Part shown: positions 8,739 through 17,708 of the stretch, one piece after another | Numbering within the stretch: position 1 is the stretch's first letter | Layout of the letters: every line of letters begins with the position of its first letter | Origin: an uncultured Caryophanales bacterium | GTDB lineage: Bacteria; Bacillota_I; Bacilli_A; RF39; UBA660 | Direction: 5' to 3' | DNA: 42,296 nt | Assembly (NCBI GenBank): GCA_946615975.1 | Contig: CAMOID010000005.1 | Location: forward strand, 1-42,296 | Position numbers and translations under genes: made by a program | The notes under the pieces: generated by a model | The model's database searches: none | What the model was told of the DNA's origin: nothing | Seen by the model: the letters and a program-made list of their open reading frames with translations, nothing else

Positions 8739-9348
8739 TGATGAATTTTATAAATTATTAGATGAAATGGTACCTAATCCTCATTGTACATTAGATTATA
8801 CTAAAGACTATGAATTATTAATTGCAACAGTCTTAAGTGCTCAATGTACAGATGAAAGAGTAAATCAAGTAACACCTAATCTATTTAAATATAATATATT
8901 TGAATTAGCAAAATTAAAACCTATTGATATAGTAGATATAATTAGACCATGTGGAAACATGAATAGAAAAAGTGAATATATTATAGAAATCGCTAATAGA
9001 TTAGTTACTGATTATGATGGTAAAGTTCCAAATGATCGTGAGTATTTAGAAAGTTTACCAGGAGTAGGTAGAAAAGTTTGTAACGTGGTAATTGCAAATC
9101 TTTTCAATGAACCTGCTTTTGCAGTAGATACACATGTTTTTAGAGTATCTAAAAGATTAGGTATAGCAAATGAATCAGATGATGTTATTGAAGTAGAAAA
9201 TAAATTAATGAGAGTATTTCCAAAAGAAAAATGGTTAAGATTACATCATCAATTATTACTTTTAGGAAGATATACATGTACTGCTAAAAATCCTAAATGT
9301 GAAGAATGTAAAATGAAGGGTTACTGTAAATTTTATATAGGAAGATGA
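8731..9348 (+). CDS. nth: Endonuclease III
   Basis: A DNA glycosylase/AP lyase that removes oxidised pyrimidines in base excision repair. The 205-residue protein has the helix-hairpin-helix LPGVGRKVCNVV with the catalytic lysine K115, the catalytic aspartate D133 in AVDTHVFRVSKRLG, and the C-terminal [4Fe-4S] cluster ligands C183-x6-C190-x2-C193-x5-C199. It starts inside the last eight bases of dnaD (ATGAATAA) and ends with TGA, which shows that TGA is a stop codon in this genome. Length and motifs are standard. Confidence 0.96.
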   Translation: MNNDEFYKLLDEMVPNPHCTLDYTKDYELLIATVLSAQCTDERVNQVTPNLFKYNIFELAKLKPIDIVDIIRPCGNMNRKSEYIIEIANRLVTDYDGKVPNDREYLESLPGVGRKVCNVVIANLFNEPAFAVDTHVFRVSKRLGIANESDDVIEVENKLMRVFPKEKWLRLHHQLLLLGRYTCTAKNPKCEECKMKGYCKFYIGR

Positions 9349-9353
9349 TATAT

Positions 9354-11834
9354 ATGAATAAAATAAAGAATATTTATAAAAAATATAATTTATATATTTT
9401 GTATTTATTAATTATTTTAGTTATATTTACTTCCTTTTTTATTTGCAAAAAAATATATCCATTTGGAGATGTCTCACTTTTAAAAACTGATATGATATCT
9501 CAATATCAAATGATATATTATGAGATGTATGATAGATTATATTCAGGAAGACAATTAGTATATTCTTTTAACGAAGGTATAGGAATGCCAATTTATAGAA
9601 ATTTTTTGAATTATTTATCTAATCCTACGATGTTATTATATTTTATAATACCAAATCATATATTAGCTATAGAATTAATAATTATATTAAATATATTATT
9701 AATTGGATATTCTAGTATATATTATCTAAAATATAAATTTAAGACTAATAGTAAATTATTATTAATACCTGCATTATGTTTTTCACTATGTGGATGGATT
9801 AATGCATATCACGTAAATATTATGTGGTTGAGTGCTTTATGGATGATACCATTTATAACATTAGGAATAGAAAAACTAATAAATGAGAAGAAATATAAAA
9901 CTTATTTATTTAGTTTAGCATTAGCAATCATATTTAATTATTATATGGGATATATGCTATGTATTTATAGTGCTATATATTTCTTTTTCTATAATTTATA
10001 TAAGATAAAAGATGGATCATTAAAATATAAACTAAATGAATTATCTAAAAACTTTATATCATTTTTAATAGTTAGTATATTAGCTGTAGGATTTAGTTGT
10101 GTTGTTTTATATCCATTAGTAATGACATCTAGTTCTCTAGGTGAAAAAATAAATGGAGATATTACTAAACAATATTATCAATTTAGATTTATTGAGTTAA
10201 TTACAGGCCATTTATCATATACAGAATATACTTGCTTAGGAGGAAAATATTTACCAAATTCACCTAATGTATATACAGGTTTAATATCTTTATTTTCAAT
10301 TATTCCATTTATTTTAAATAATAAGATAGACAAAAAAACAAAAATAACATATATGTTATTATTTATTACATTTATATTAATCATGGTTGTGCCATTATTT
10401 GATTCTGTTATGAATATGTTTCATATACCAGCAGGTTTCCCATACAGATATTCTTATATGTATTCATTTATATTATCTATCTTACTTACATATTTTTTAT
10501 TAAATATGAAAGATACAAAAATATATCATTTAATAATATCATTTATATCTATAATCATTATTGGATTGATAATACATTTTAGCAATGTAACTATAATAGA
10601 TATTAAATATTTATTATATAATTTAGCATTATTAATAAGTATGTTTATTTGTTTCTTGTTTAAAAATAAAAAATATATTAAATATTTCTTAATTATTATA
10701 GTAGCCTTTGAGTTATGTACCAATATGATAATAACTAATTATACAAATAGTATTAGTTTTACAAATAAATTTATAAGTGGTAATAATAAACACGATTTTA
10801 AAAGGCCATCAAATAATGAATTTTATAGAATAGAAGCTAAGAATGAAATATCATTATTAGGTTTAACTCAAAATTATTATGGCTTTACAATATCAAGTTC
10901 AATGACATATTCTCCATTATATAATTTTGTCAGTTGTTTAGGAACAGCTACAGATTTTTCTGCTAATATTGTATATGTTACAGGTAATAGAGTTATAAAT
11001 ACTTTATTCGGAATAAAATATATTTATACCGATAATGATGTAATTGTAAATGATAAATATTTATCACTTTTATATGGTATAGACGAAAAGAAAACAATAA
11101 TTCCAAAAACTAGTAAAAGAAAATTTGATTCTAGTAATGGATTATTAAATAATTTAGCAAATATAGGCGATTTATATACTAAGACAAAATATAAAAATAA
11201 AAAACAAATCTTTGAAGATGATAAAATTGTTATATATGACTATACTTATCCTGATTATACATATGTAATGGTTGATGTAGGAAATGTTGGTTTCTTTATA
11301 AATGGCAACTACATGCATACGATATATAAAATTAGTACAGAATTTGATACATCTAAATATAGTAGAGTAGTTCAAAACATGATAAGTATTACAGAATTAG
11401 AAACTAATCATTTAATAGTTTGCTATTTTAAAGATGATATAAATGAAGATTACATTGAATCATATAAAATGGATATAAATAAATACAATGAATTATATAA
11501 TTATTTAAATAGATATCCTGCTAAAATAGATTATTTTAATGAAAATTATATTGAAGCATCTACTGATTTTGATAAAGATCTATCTATGATGTCAACTATA
11601 CCATATGATGAAGGATGGCATGTATATATAGATGATTCAGAAGTAACTACATATACTCAATATAATACATTCTTAGGTTTTGATATTCCTAAAGGAAAAC
11701 ATAAAATAGTATTAAAATATAAACCTCCATATTTTAAAGAGGGAATAGCTATTTCATTAACAACATTATTGTTAATAATAGGATATGAAATAGTTACAAA
11801 AATATATAAAAATAAGAAAACTACTAGTAAATAA
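9354..11834 (+). CDS. yfhO: YfhO-family polytopic membrane protein
   Basis: An 826-residue protein of the YfhO family (GT-C-like membrane glycosyltransferases implicated in glycosylating lipoteichoic acid or other surface polymers). About a dozen hydrophobic segments fill residues 10-460, followed by a large extracytoplasmic region and a final membrane helix near residues 795-815. The family-typical C-terminal element is clear: PYDEGWHVYIDD, then FLGFDIPKGKHKIVLKYKP. I choose the ATG at 9354 because GGAAG lies nine bases before it; an ATG at 9345 that overlaps the nth stop has no room for a Shine-Dalgarno. It is the last gene of the cca-dnaD-nth operon. The sugar and acceptor are unknown. Confidence 0.88.
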   Translation: MNKIKNIYKKYNLYILYLLIILVIFTSFFICKKIYPFGDVSLLKTDMISQYQMIYYEMYDRLYSGRQLVYSFNEGIGMPIYRNFLNYLSNPTMLLYFIIPNHILAIELIIILNILLIGYSSIYYLKYKFKTNSKLLLIPALCFSLCGWINAYHVNIMWLSALWMIPFITLGIEKLINEKKYKTYLFSLALAIIFNYYMGYMLCIYSAIYFFFYNLYKIKDGSLKYKLNELSKNFISFLIVSILAVGFSCVVLYPLVMTSSSLGEKINGDITKQYYQFRFIELITGHLSYTEYTCLGGKYLPNSPNVYTGLISLFSIIPFILNNKIDKKTKITYMLLFITFILIMVVPLFDSVMNMFHIPAGFPYRYSYMYSFILSILLTYFLLNMKDTKIYHLIISFISIIIIGLIIHFSNVTIIDIKYLLYNLALLISMFICFLFKNKKYIKYFLIIIVAFELCTNMIITNYTNSISFTNKFISGNNKHDFKRPSNNEFYRIEAKNEISLLGLTQNYYGFTISSSMTYSPLYNFVSCLGTATDFSANIVYVTGNRVINTLFGIKYIYTDNDVIVNDKYLSLLYGIDEKKTIIPKTSKRKFDSSNGLLNNLANIGDLYTKTKYKNKKQIFEDDKIVIYDYTYPDYTYVMVDVGNVGFFINGNYMHTIYKISTEFDTSKYSRVVQNMISITELETNHLIVCYFKDDINEDYIESYKMDINKYNELYNYLNRYPAKIDYFNENYIEASTDFDKDLSMMSTIPYDEGWHVYIDDSEVTTYTQYNTFLGFDIPKGKHKIVLKYKPPYFKEGIAISLTTLLLIIGYEIVTKIYKNKKTTSK

Positions 11835-11850
11835 AAACTAGTAGTTTTTT
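11817..11850 (+). terminator. Intrinsic terminator
   Basis: Arms AAAACTACTAGT (11817-11828) and ACTAGTAGTTTT (11837-11848), 12 bp perfect, with the yfhO stop codon in the loop and a T-run. Confidence 0.9.
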
Positions 11851-11874
11851 GATGTAAAAATACTCATTTTTTTA

Positions 11875-11903
11875 TTTACAAATAGTCTATAAATATATAT
11901 AAT
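11875..11903 (+). promoter_or_regulatory. Promoter of lon
   Basis: TTTACA (11875-11880) and TATAAT (11898-11903) with a 17-base spacer. I saw no CtsR- or HrcA-like (CIRCE) operator near it. Confidence 0.75.
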
Positions 11904-11930
11904 AAACAACTAATGAGGGAGATGAGGTAA

Positions 11931-14228
11931 ATGCTAGATAGACTACCAGTGTTATTACTTAAAGAATTAGTACTTTTACCTTATCAAGAAATAAAACTAG
12001 ATCTAAAAGTAGAATTATCTCAAGAAGTAATAGATTTAGCTGAAGAACTTTATGGAAATAAAATATTAATTGTATGCTTACCAAATCCTACAAATACATC
12101 ACCTGAATTAAAGGATTTACCTAAAATAGGTGTAATAGGTAAAATTAAAAAGAAAATTAAATTACCAAATGGTGATTATCGTATATTTGTAACTGGATTA
12201 AATCGTGTTCAAATAAGAGATTATAGACAATCTTTAGAAAATAAAGATATATTAGAAGCTATAGTAAAAAGATTATATATTGATAACTCTATTGCAGAAG
12301 AAGACAAAGCTATTTTAAAAACATTAAAAGCTAAGATATTAGAATATATGGAATTAAATCCAGGTGTATCTAATTCAGTAACATCCACAATAGATAAAAT
12401 AGAAGACTTAGATATGTTAACTGATGTAATAACTAATTTTATTACATTTGATATTAATAAAAAAATAGAATACATGAATGAATTTGATTATAAAGTAAGA
12501 GCATCTAAATTAATTAAAGATATTCAAGTAGAACTAGAAGTAATTAATATAGAAAATTCTATAGATTATCAAATATCAGAAGCATTAGATAAAGAACAAA
12601 GAAATTATTTAATTAAGCAAAAGATCAAATTATTAAATGAAGAATTAGGTTCAACATATAATAAAGATACTGAAGTAGATAATTATATGGAAAAGATAAA
12701 TAATTTAAATATATCTACTAGAACAAGAAATAAACTTATAGATGAAGTAAAAAAATATTCTTATACATCTGATGCAAATCCAGATTCATCTGTTATAAGA
12801 AATTATTTAGATACTGTATTAAATCTTCCTTGGAATACATTATCAATAGATGAAAAGAATATAAAAAATATTAAGAAATCATTAGATAAAAGTCATTATG
12901 GCTTAGAAGAAGCAAAAGAACGTATAATTGAATATATTGCTATTAAAAAGACTTCTAAGAAGTTAAAAACACCTATAATATGTTTAGTAGGTCCTCCTGG
13001 AACTGGTAAAACTACTTTAGGTATGTCTATTGCAGATTCATTAAATAGAGAATTTGCAAAAGTATCAGTAGGTGGATTAAATGATGCATCAGAATTAACT
13101 GGACATAAAAGAACATACTTAGGTTCTTCTCCAGGTATAATAATGCAATCAATCTCCAAATGTGGTACATCTAATCCTGTAATCTTAATAGATGAAGTAG
13201 ATAAGATGACTAAAGATTATCATGGAGATCCAGCAGCAGTATTACTTGATATATTAGATTCTTCTCAAAATAATCAATTTATTGATCATTATATTGAAGA
13301 ACCATTTGATTTATCTCAAGTATTATTTATCTTAACTGCAAATGATTTAGATTCTATACCATCTGCATTAAAAGATAGATTAGAAATAATAACTATATCT
13401 TCATATTCTGAAGAAGAAAAATTATATATTGCTAAGAAATATTTAATACCATTAATATATGAAGAATATAATATAACTAAATACAAATTATCAGATGATA
13501 ATATATTAGAAATAATAAATAGTTATACTAAAGAAGCTGGTGTAAGAGATTTAGATAGATTAATAAGAAAAGTAATAAGAAAAGCATACTTATCTGAAAA
13601 AACTAGTACAACTATAACATCTAAAGATGTACTTGAATATCTAGGACCTGTTAAATATGGTAAAGAAAAGAAAAAGAATCACATTGGATGTGCAATTACA
13701 TTAGGAGTAACTCCATATGGAGGTATACCATTAACAATTGAATCTATATTTACCATGGGAAATGGTAATATTCAAACAACAGGTAATATAGAAGAATCAG
13801 TAAAAGAATCATGCATTGTATCTTACAATTATTTATTATCACATTTAGATGTATTTAAAATAGATAAAGAAGTAATTAAAAATAAAGATATTCATATAAA
13901 TATGCATAACTATGGTGTTAAGAAAACAGGAACATCAGGTGGCTTAGCTTGTACTGTTGCATTATTATCATTAATGTTACAAAAACTTGTAGATGATAAT
14001 ATATGTTTTACAGGTGAAATAGATTTATATGGAGATATCTTAAAAGTAGGTGGAATAAAAGAAAAAATAATAGGTGCCTACAACGATAATTTCAATACAA
14101 TATTTATTCCTAAAGAAAATGAAAATGATTTAAAATCTATACCTAAAAATATTAAAGATAATATCAATATAATATGTGTAAATACATTCGAAGAGGTATA
14201 CAAATATATATTTAAGAAACATAAATAA
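11931..14228 (+). CDS. lon: ATP-dependent protease Lon
   Basis: Lon degrades misfolded and short-lived regulatory proteins in the cytoplasm as a hexamer. The 765-residue protein shows the N-terminal LON substrate-binding domain (about 1-195), a coiled-coil/helical region, the AAA+ module with Walker A GPPGTGKT and Walker B VILIDEVDK, the sensor-2 stretch EAGVRDLDRLIRKV, and the protease domain with the Ser-Lys dyad: S669 in GTSGG and K710 in GGIKEKIIGA. The serine motif is GTSGG where most Lon enzymes have GPSAG, a mild variation. The start follows GATGAGG. It is a single-gene unit with a consensus promoter. Confidence 0.96.
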   Translation: MLDRLPVLLLKELVLLPYQEIKLDLKVELSQEVIDLAEELYGNKILIVCLPNPTNTSPELKDLPKIGVIGKIKKKIKLPNGDYRIFVTGLNRVQIRDYRQSLENKDILEAIVKRLYIDNSIAEEDKAILKTLKAKILEYMELNPGVSNSVTSTIDKIEDLDMLTDVITNFITFDINKKIEYMNEFDYKVRASKLIKDIQVELEVINIENSIDYQISEALDKEQRNYLIKQKIKLLNEELGSTYNKDTEVDNYMEKINNLNISTRTRNKLIDEVKKYSYTSDANPDSSVIRNYLDTVLNLPWNTLSIDEKNIKNIKKSLDKSHYGLEEAKERIIEYIAIKKTSKKLKTPIICLVGPPGTGKTTLGMSIADSLNREFAKVSVGGLNDASELTGHKRTYLGSSPGIIMQSISKCGTSNPVILIDEVDKMTKDYHGDPAAVLLDILDSSQNNQFIDHYIEEPFDLSQVLFILTANDLDSIPSALKDRLEIITISSYSEEEKLYIAKKYLIPLIYEEYNITKYKLSDDNILEIINSYTKEAGVRDLDRLIRKVIRKAYLSEKTSTTITSKDVLEYLGPVKYGKEKKKNHIGCAITLGVTPYGGIPLTIESIFTMGNGNIQTTGNIEESVKESCIVSYNYLLSHLDVFKIDKEVIKNKDIHINMHNYGVKKTGTSGGLACTVALLSLMLQKLVDDNICFTGEIDLYGDILKVGGIKEKIIGAYNDNFNTIFIPKENENDLKSIPKNIKDNINIICVNTFEEVYKYIFKKHK

Positions 14229-14243
14229 ATATGTTTCTTTTTT
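14214..14243 (+). terminator. Intrinsic terminator after lon
   Basis: Arms AAGAAACATA (14214-14223) and TATGTTTCTT (14230-14239), loop containing the stop codon, T-run. Confidence 0.85.
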
Positions 14244-14257
14244 ATTTGTATTTGTAG

Positions 14258-14279
14258 TATAATTAAATATAGAATAGGA
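14258..14279 (+). promoter_or_regulatory. -10 box and pilin-locus leader motif
   Basis: TATAAT (14258-14263) is followed after five bases by ATAGAATAGGA, which ends in the Shine-Dalgarno. The same arrangement precedes the prepilin-like genes at 25836 and 27724. Confidence 0.6.
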
Positions 14280-14287
14280 GGGAAGTT

Positions 14288-15304
14288 ATGAAAAAGAAAA
14301 ATGGTTTTATATCTACAAGTGTTATATATTCTTTCTTTTTAATATTTGTAACTCTCTTCCTTGGTTTAATCTTAAATTATACTCATAATAGAATATTAAT
14401 TAATAGAATTAACGAAGCAGCTTTAAACGATATAAATAAGATAAAAAATGCAAGAATTTCTAATTTAAATGTAGGAGATTATGTTTTATTTGAATTAAAA
14501 GATGATATTCAAGATAAAATTAATCCTACAACATATATACTTGCTAATATATATGAAGATGGTACATATGAATTCTTAAGTACAACAGATACTTTTAATT
14601 CTTCATATAATTCAGAATCTGAATTTCTTACTATAGATAAATTTAATGATTTAAGAGATACATATAAAAACACATATAAATATTCAGATACAAATAATAA
14701 TATGAATATAAATATAGTTAATATATCTTCTTTAAAGAGGGTAAGAGATAATATAACAGATAATAATATATTAAATGATATATATGATACATCTACTGAT
14801 TATATAGTTTATAATGATTTAACATCTACACCTTATCAAGATAATTCATATTATAATTTTAGAAAATATGCTATTACATCAGATAATATAGATGATTTAT
14901 TTACAGATGTTAATCCAGATGATTTATCTAATTTATTATCTAGTTATTGTAATTTAACTTATACAAATGAATCATTACTATATCCAAATAATAATATATT
15001 TGGATATGGAAATGTATTAAATGCAACTATATCTACACCTAGATTTATTAATTATTGTTATTATTCTAACTTTGAAAATTATTCTCATTTAGCTCAAGAT
15101 GGAATAGTTACAAAAGATGAAACAATACCATCTGATTTAATACCTAATAATAATCCATCTCTAAGTGAAGCAGAACAAAAAGATTTATTCTATCGTGCTT
15201 CATTAAAATTAAATATAAATGATTCAAGAGATAATGATTATTTTATATCTGGTAAAGGAACTAAAGAAGATCCTTACATCCTAAGAACAGGAGGTAAGGA
15301 ATAA
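14288..15304 (+). CDS. Prepilin-like protein lacking Glu5 (tip/minor pilin candidate)
   Basis: A 338-residue protein with a type IV prepilin-like N-terminus: basic leader KKK-N-G6, then F-I-S-T-S and a hydrophobic helix of about 20 residues (SVIYSFFLIFVTLFLGLIL). Position +5 after the Gly is Ser where pilins have Glu, as in GspK/PilX-type minor pilins that sit at the filament tip. The remainder is a large, Asn/Asp/Tyr-rich extracytoplasmic region ending near a GKGTKEDPYIL motif common in secreted surface proteins. It starts an operon of three prepilin-like genes; the next start codon overlaps its stop by one base (TAATG). The assembly ATPase and prepilin peptidase are not in this window. Identity as a minor pilin is inferred from the N-terminus. 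Confidence 0.7.
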   Translation: MKKKNGFISTSVIYSFFLIFVTLFLGLILNYTHNRILINRINEAALNDINKIKNARISNLNVGDYVLFELKDDIQDKINPTTYILANIYEDGTYEFLSTTDTFNSSYNSESEFLTIDKFNDLRDTYKNTYKYSDTNNNMNINIVNISSLKRVRDNITDNNILNDIYDTSTDYIVYNDLTSTPYQDNSYYNFRKYAITSDNIDDLFTDVNPDDLSNLLSSYCNLTYTNESLLYPNNNIFGYGNVLNATISTPRFINYCYYSNFENYSHLAQDGIVTKDETIPSDLIPNNNPSLSEAEQKDLFYRASLKLNINDSRDNDYFISGKGTKEDPYILRTGGKE

Positions 15305-15795
15305 TGAAAAAGAATGGTTTTGTATTACTTGAAACAGTTGTAACTATATGTATATTATCAGTTGTATTATTAACCATGTATGCATCATATGCATATGTAT
15401 TAAGACAATCTCTTTCAAGAAATACATATGATTTAACAGATAGTATATATGAAGGTTATTATATAACTGAAATAATAAAAAATAACTATGATTCATTAGA
15501 TAATTATTTTACTACATCATGTACTAATAATAATCCTGGATATATATGTAATATATCCGAAAGTGATTCTACATTACATGTATTAAGAGATGTATATGAA
15601 GTAGATAAAATATATTATATTAATCCTAAAACATATTATACAAATACTGATTTATTAAATAAATTAGACGCTACTACAATTGACTATGTTAAATCTATAG
15701 GTAAAGTAAATAATAGAAATATACTTATTATTAAATATAAGAAAGTATATGAAGATGGAACATATGAAGTCTTCCATTCAAAGGTGGAGGTGTAG
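15304..15795 (+). CDS. Minor prepilin-like protein
   Basis: A 163-residue protein with a canonical prepilin N-terminus: MKKNG, then FVLLE with Glu at +5 and a hydrophobic helix (VVTICILSVVLLTMYASYAYVL). In type IV pilus, competence or type II secretion systems such proteins are cut after the Gly by prepilin peptidase and built into a short filament. The soluble part has two closely placed Cys (CTNNNPGYIC) that may form a disulfide outside the cell. It is the middle gene of three, one base overlapping the first, and the third starts one base after its stop. A segment YEDGTYE occurs here and in the first gene of the operon. Confidence 0.78.
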   Translation: MKKNGFVLLETVVTICILSVVLLTMYASYAYVLRQSLSRNTYDLTDSIYEGYYITEIIKNNYDSLDNYFTTSCTNNNPGYICNISESDSTLHVLRDVYEVDKIYYINPKTYYTNTDLLNKLDATTIDYVKSIGKVNNRNILIIKYKKVYEDGTYEVFHSKVEV

Positions 15796-15796
15796 T

Positions 15797-16603
15797 ATGA
15801 AAAAGTATAATCATGGGACAACTATATTAGAAGTATTAATAAGTATAATTATTATATCTTTAGTAATAGGATTATTATTTGGATTAATAATTCAAATACA
15901 ACAAGATGATGAAGAAAATAATTTAAATTCTTCATTTATATTAGCGGAATCTACTATAGAAAAAACAGTAGGAGAAGACGCTATTAACTATAGTATTAAA
16001 AGAGTATCATCTTGCACATTAGAAGAAGCTGGAATTGATTCTAATACTATAGCATCAAATAAATATGAATGTATTAGATTAGAGTATGATTCTAATTTAA
16101 CTAAAGATAATGTTGGATATATATCTATATATGAATATTATAAAACATATGATTCAAAATATTGTCCAAATGGACAAAATGCATGTAATCCAACATGGGT
16201 TGTAAGATACACAAGAGGAAGATATGAAAATTGTATAACAGGAGATATAGCTTCTAATTATAAATATAAACCAATTAAAACAATGATGAGAGAATACTTA
16301 TCTGGAGTTAATCTAGGAACAGTTAAAGTTTCATATGGTTCTAACTATGATAATTCTTTATCATATAGTAACCAATTATTAAATCCAGCTTTAATTACAA
16401 TGCCAATATCAGCTTATAATGCTAGACATTATGATATAAGTATTTCATTTAATCATAAGATATATTCAACTACTAATATATCTAAAAACTTTATATGTGA
16501 TAATACATCATTAACATGTACTTGCTATGGTGATAACTGTAATCTTACAGTTCCAGATAGTACATTAAAAGATGAAAATAATAAATATAAGTTTACATGC
16601 TAA
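15797..16603 (+). CDS. Minor prepilin-like protein, cysteine-rich C-terminus
   Basis: A 268-residue protein with the prepilin motif HG7 followed by T-T-I-L-E (Glu at +5) and a long hydrophobic helix (VLISIIIISLVIGLLFGLIIQI). The first residue after the cleavage site is Thr and not Phe. The C-terminal 40 residues hold several Cys (FICDNTSLTCTCYGDNC and a final C), likely disulfide-bonded outside the membrane. The ATG at 15797 is chosen because GGTGGAGG precedes it; the longer frame from 15749 lies inside the upstream gene. It resembles GspJ/GspI or ComG minor pseudopilins in layout, but I cannot assign a specific one. A terminator follows its stop. Confidence 0.75.
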   Translation: MKKYNHGTTILEVLISIIIISLVIGLLFGLIIQIQQDDEENNLNSSFILAESTIEKTVGEDAINYSIKRVSSCTLEEAGIDSNTIASNKYECIRLEYDSNLTKDNVGYISIYEYYKTYDSKYCPNGQNACNPTWVVRYTRGRYENCITGDIASNYKYKPIKTMMREYLSGVNLGTVKVSYGSNYDNSLSYSNQLLNPALITMPISAYNARHYDISISFNHKIYSTTNISKNFICDNTSLTCTCYGDNCNLTVPDSTLKDENNKYKFTC

Positions 16604-16634
16604 GATACAATTATTAAATTGTATCTTTTATTTT
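16602..16634 (+). terminator. Intrinsic terminator of the minor pilin operon
   Basis: Arms AAGATACAATT (16602-16612) and AATTGTATCTT (16617-16627), loop ATTA, then TTATTTT. Confidence 0.85.
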
Positions 16635-16636
16635 GA

Positions 16637-16645
16637 TGTTATAAT
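16637..16645 (+). promoter_or_regulatory. Extended -10 promoter of the SepM-like gene
   Basis: TGT followed by TATAAT (16640-16645), starting three bases after the terminator tail. Confidence 0.6.
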
Positions 16646-16662
16646 TAAAACAAGGTGAAATC

Positions 16663-17655
16663 ATGGAAAAGATTAAATCATTTTTAAAAAATTATTGGAA
16701 AGATATATTAATATATGTTGTATTAGCATTATTAATATTAGTTAAACTTCCATATAGTATATATGCTCCAGGTGGAAAAATAGATTTAAAAGATAGATAT
16801 GAAAATGAAGTATATCAATCTGAAGGTACATTTGATATAACATATATTTCATATTATCCTGGTACTATTCCTATGTTATTAGCATCATATATATTTCCTA
16901 GTTGGGATATAGTTAAAAATGATGATATAAAATATAGCAATGAAACAATGGAAGATTCCCGTAAAAGAGATGAAATATTAAATGAATCAGCTGATAGTAA
17001 TTCTATATATGTTGCTTATACTAAAGCAGGATATGATTTAAATATTACTAATAAAAAGATATATGTAACTTTAATAATAGAAGATGCTAAAACAGATCTT
17101 AGAGTAGGAGATCAAATATTAGAAGTAGATGATAAAGTATTTGAAGATCATAATAAAATAGCAGATTATATTAAATCTCATGAAGTAGGATATAAAGTTA
17201 AATTTAAAGTATTAAGAAATAATAAAGAAGTAGAATGCTATGGTATATTATCTGAAATAAATGATAAAGCACTTATAGGAATATCATTTAAAATAATATA
17301 TGAATATGATAATAATCCTAATATTAAATATAAATCTAAGAAGAATGAATTAGGTCCATCAGGTGGATTAATGATGTCCTTATATATTTATAATGCACTT
17401 ACAGAAGAAGATATTACTCATGGAAAAGAAATAGCTGGAACAGGTACTATTGATATAGATGGTACTGTTGGAGAAATTGATGGAGTTAAATATAAAATAG
17501 CAGGAGCATATAAAAAAGGTGTTAGAACATTTATAGTTCCTGAAGAAAATTATGAAGAAGCTATACAAGTTAAAGAGAAAAATAAATATGATATAGATAT
17601 CATAGGAGTATCTACATTTGATGAGGCATTAAATAAGCTAAAAGAGCTAAAATAA
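16663..17655 (+). CDS. SepM/YlbL-family PDZ-Lon serine protease
   Basis: A 330-residue membrane-anchored protease with one N-terminal membrane helix (about residues 13-32), then an extracytoplasmic region with a PDZ domain (around 120-200, LIIEDAKTDLRVGDQILEVDD) and a Lon-type protease domain with the catalytic S233 in GPSGG and K276 in GVKYKIAGA. In streptococci SepM trims a competence pheromone outside the cell; B. subtilis has the homologue YlbL, so the substrate here is open. It sits directly after the minor pilin operon but has its own extended -10 promoter. The start follows AAGGTGA. Confidence 0.9.
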   Translation: MEKIKSFLKNYWKDILIYVVLALLILVKLPYSIYAPGGKIDLKDRYENEVYQSEGTFDITYISYYPGTIPMLLASYIFPSWDIVKNDDIKYSNETMEDSRKRDEILNESADSNSIYVAYTKAGYDLNITNKKIYVTLIIEDAKTDLRVGDQILEVDDKVFEDHNKIADYIKSHEVGYKVKFKVLRNNKEVECYGILSEINDKALIGISFKIIYEYDNNPNIKYKSKKNELGPSGGLMMSLYIYNALTEEDITHGKEIAGTGTIDIDGTVGEIDGVKYKIAGAYKKGVRTFIVPEENYEEAIQVKEKNKYDIDIIGVSTFDEALNKLKELK

Positions 17656-17677
17656 TATAATATTTTAGCCTTTTTTT
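17646..17677 (+). terminator. Intrinsic terminator
   Basis: Arms GCTAAAATA (17646-17654) and TATTTTAGC (17661-17669) followed by C and seven Ts; the stop codon lies at the arm/loop junction. Confidence 0.85.
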
Positions 17678-17678
17678 A

Positions 17679-17687
17679 TGTTATAAT
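17679..17687 (+). promoter_or_regulatory. Extended -10 promoter of mutS
   Basis: TGT followed by TATAAT (17682-17687), beginning one base after the terminator T-run, so the whole -35 region lies inside the terminator. Confidence 0.6.
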
Positions 17688-17708
17688 ATCTATTACAGGG
17701 TGATTTGT

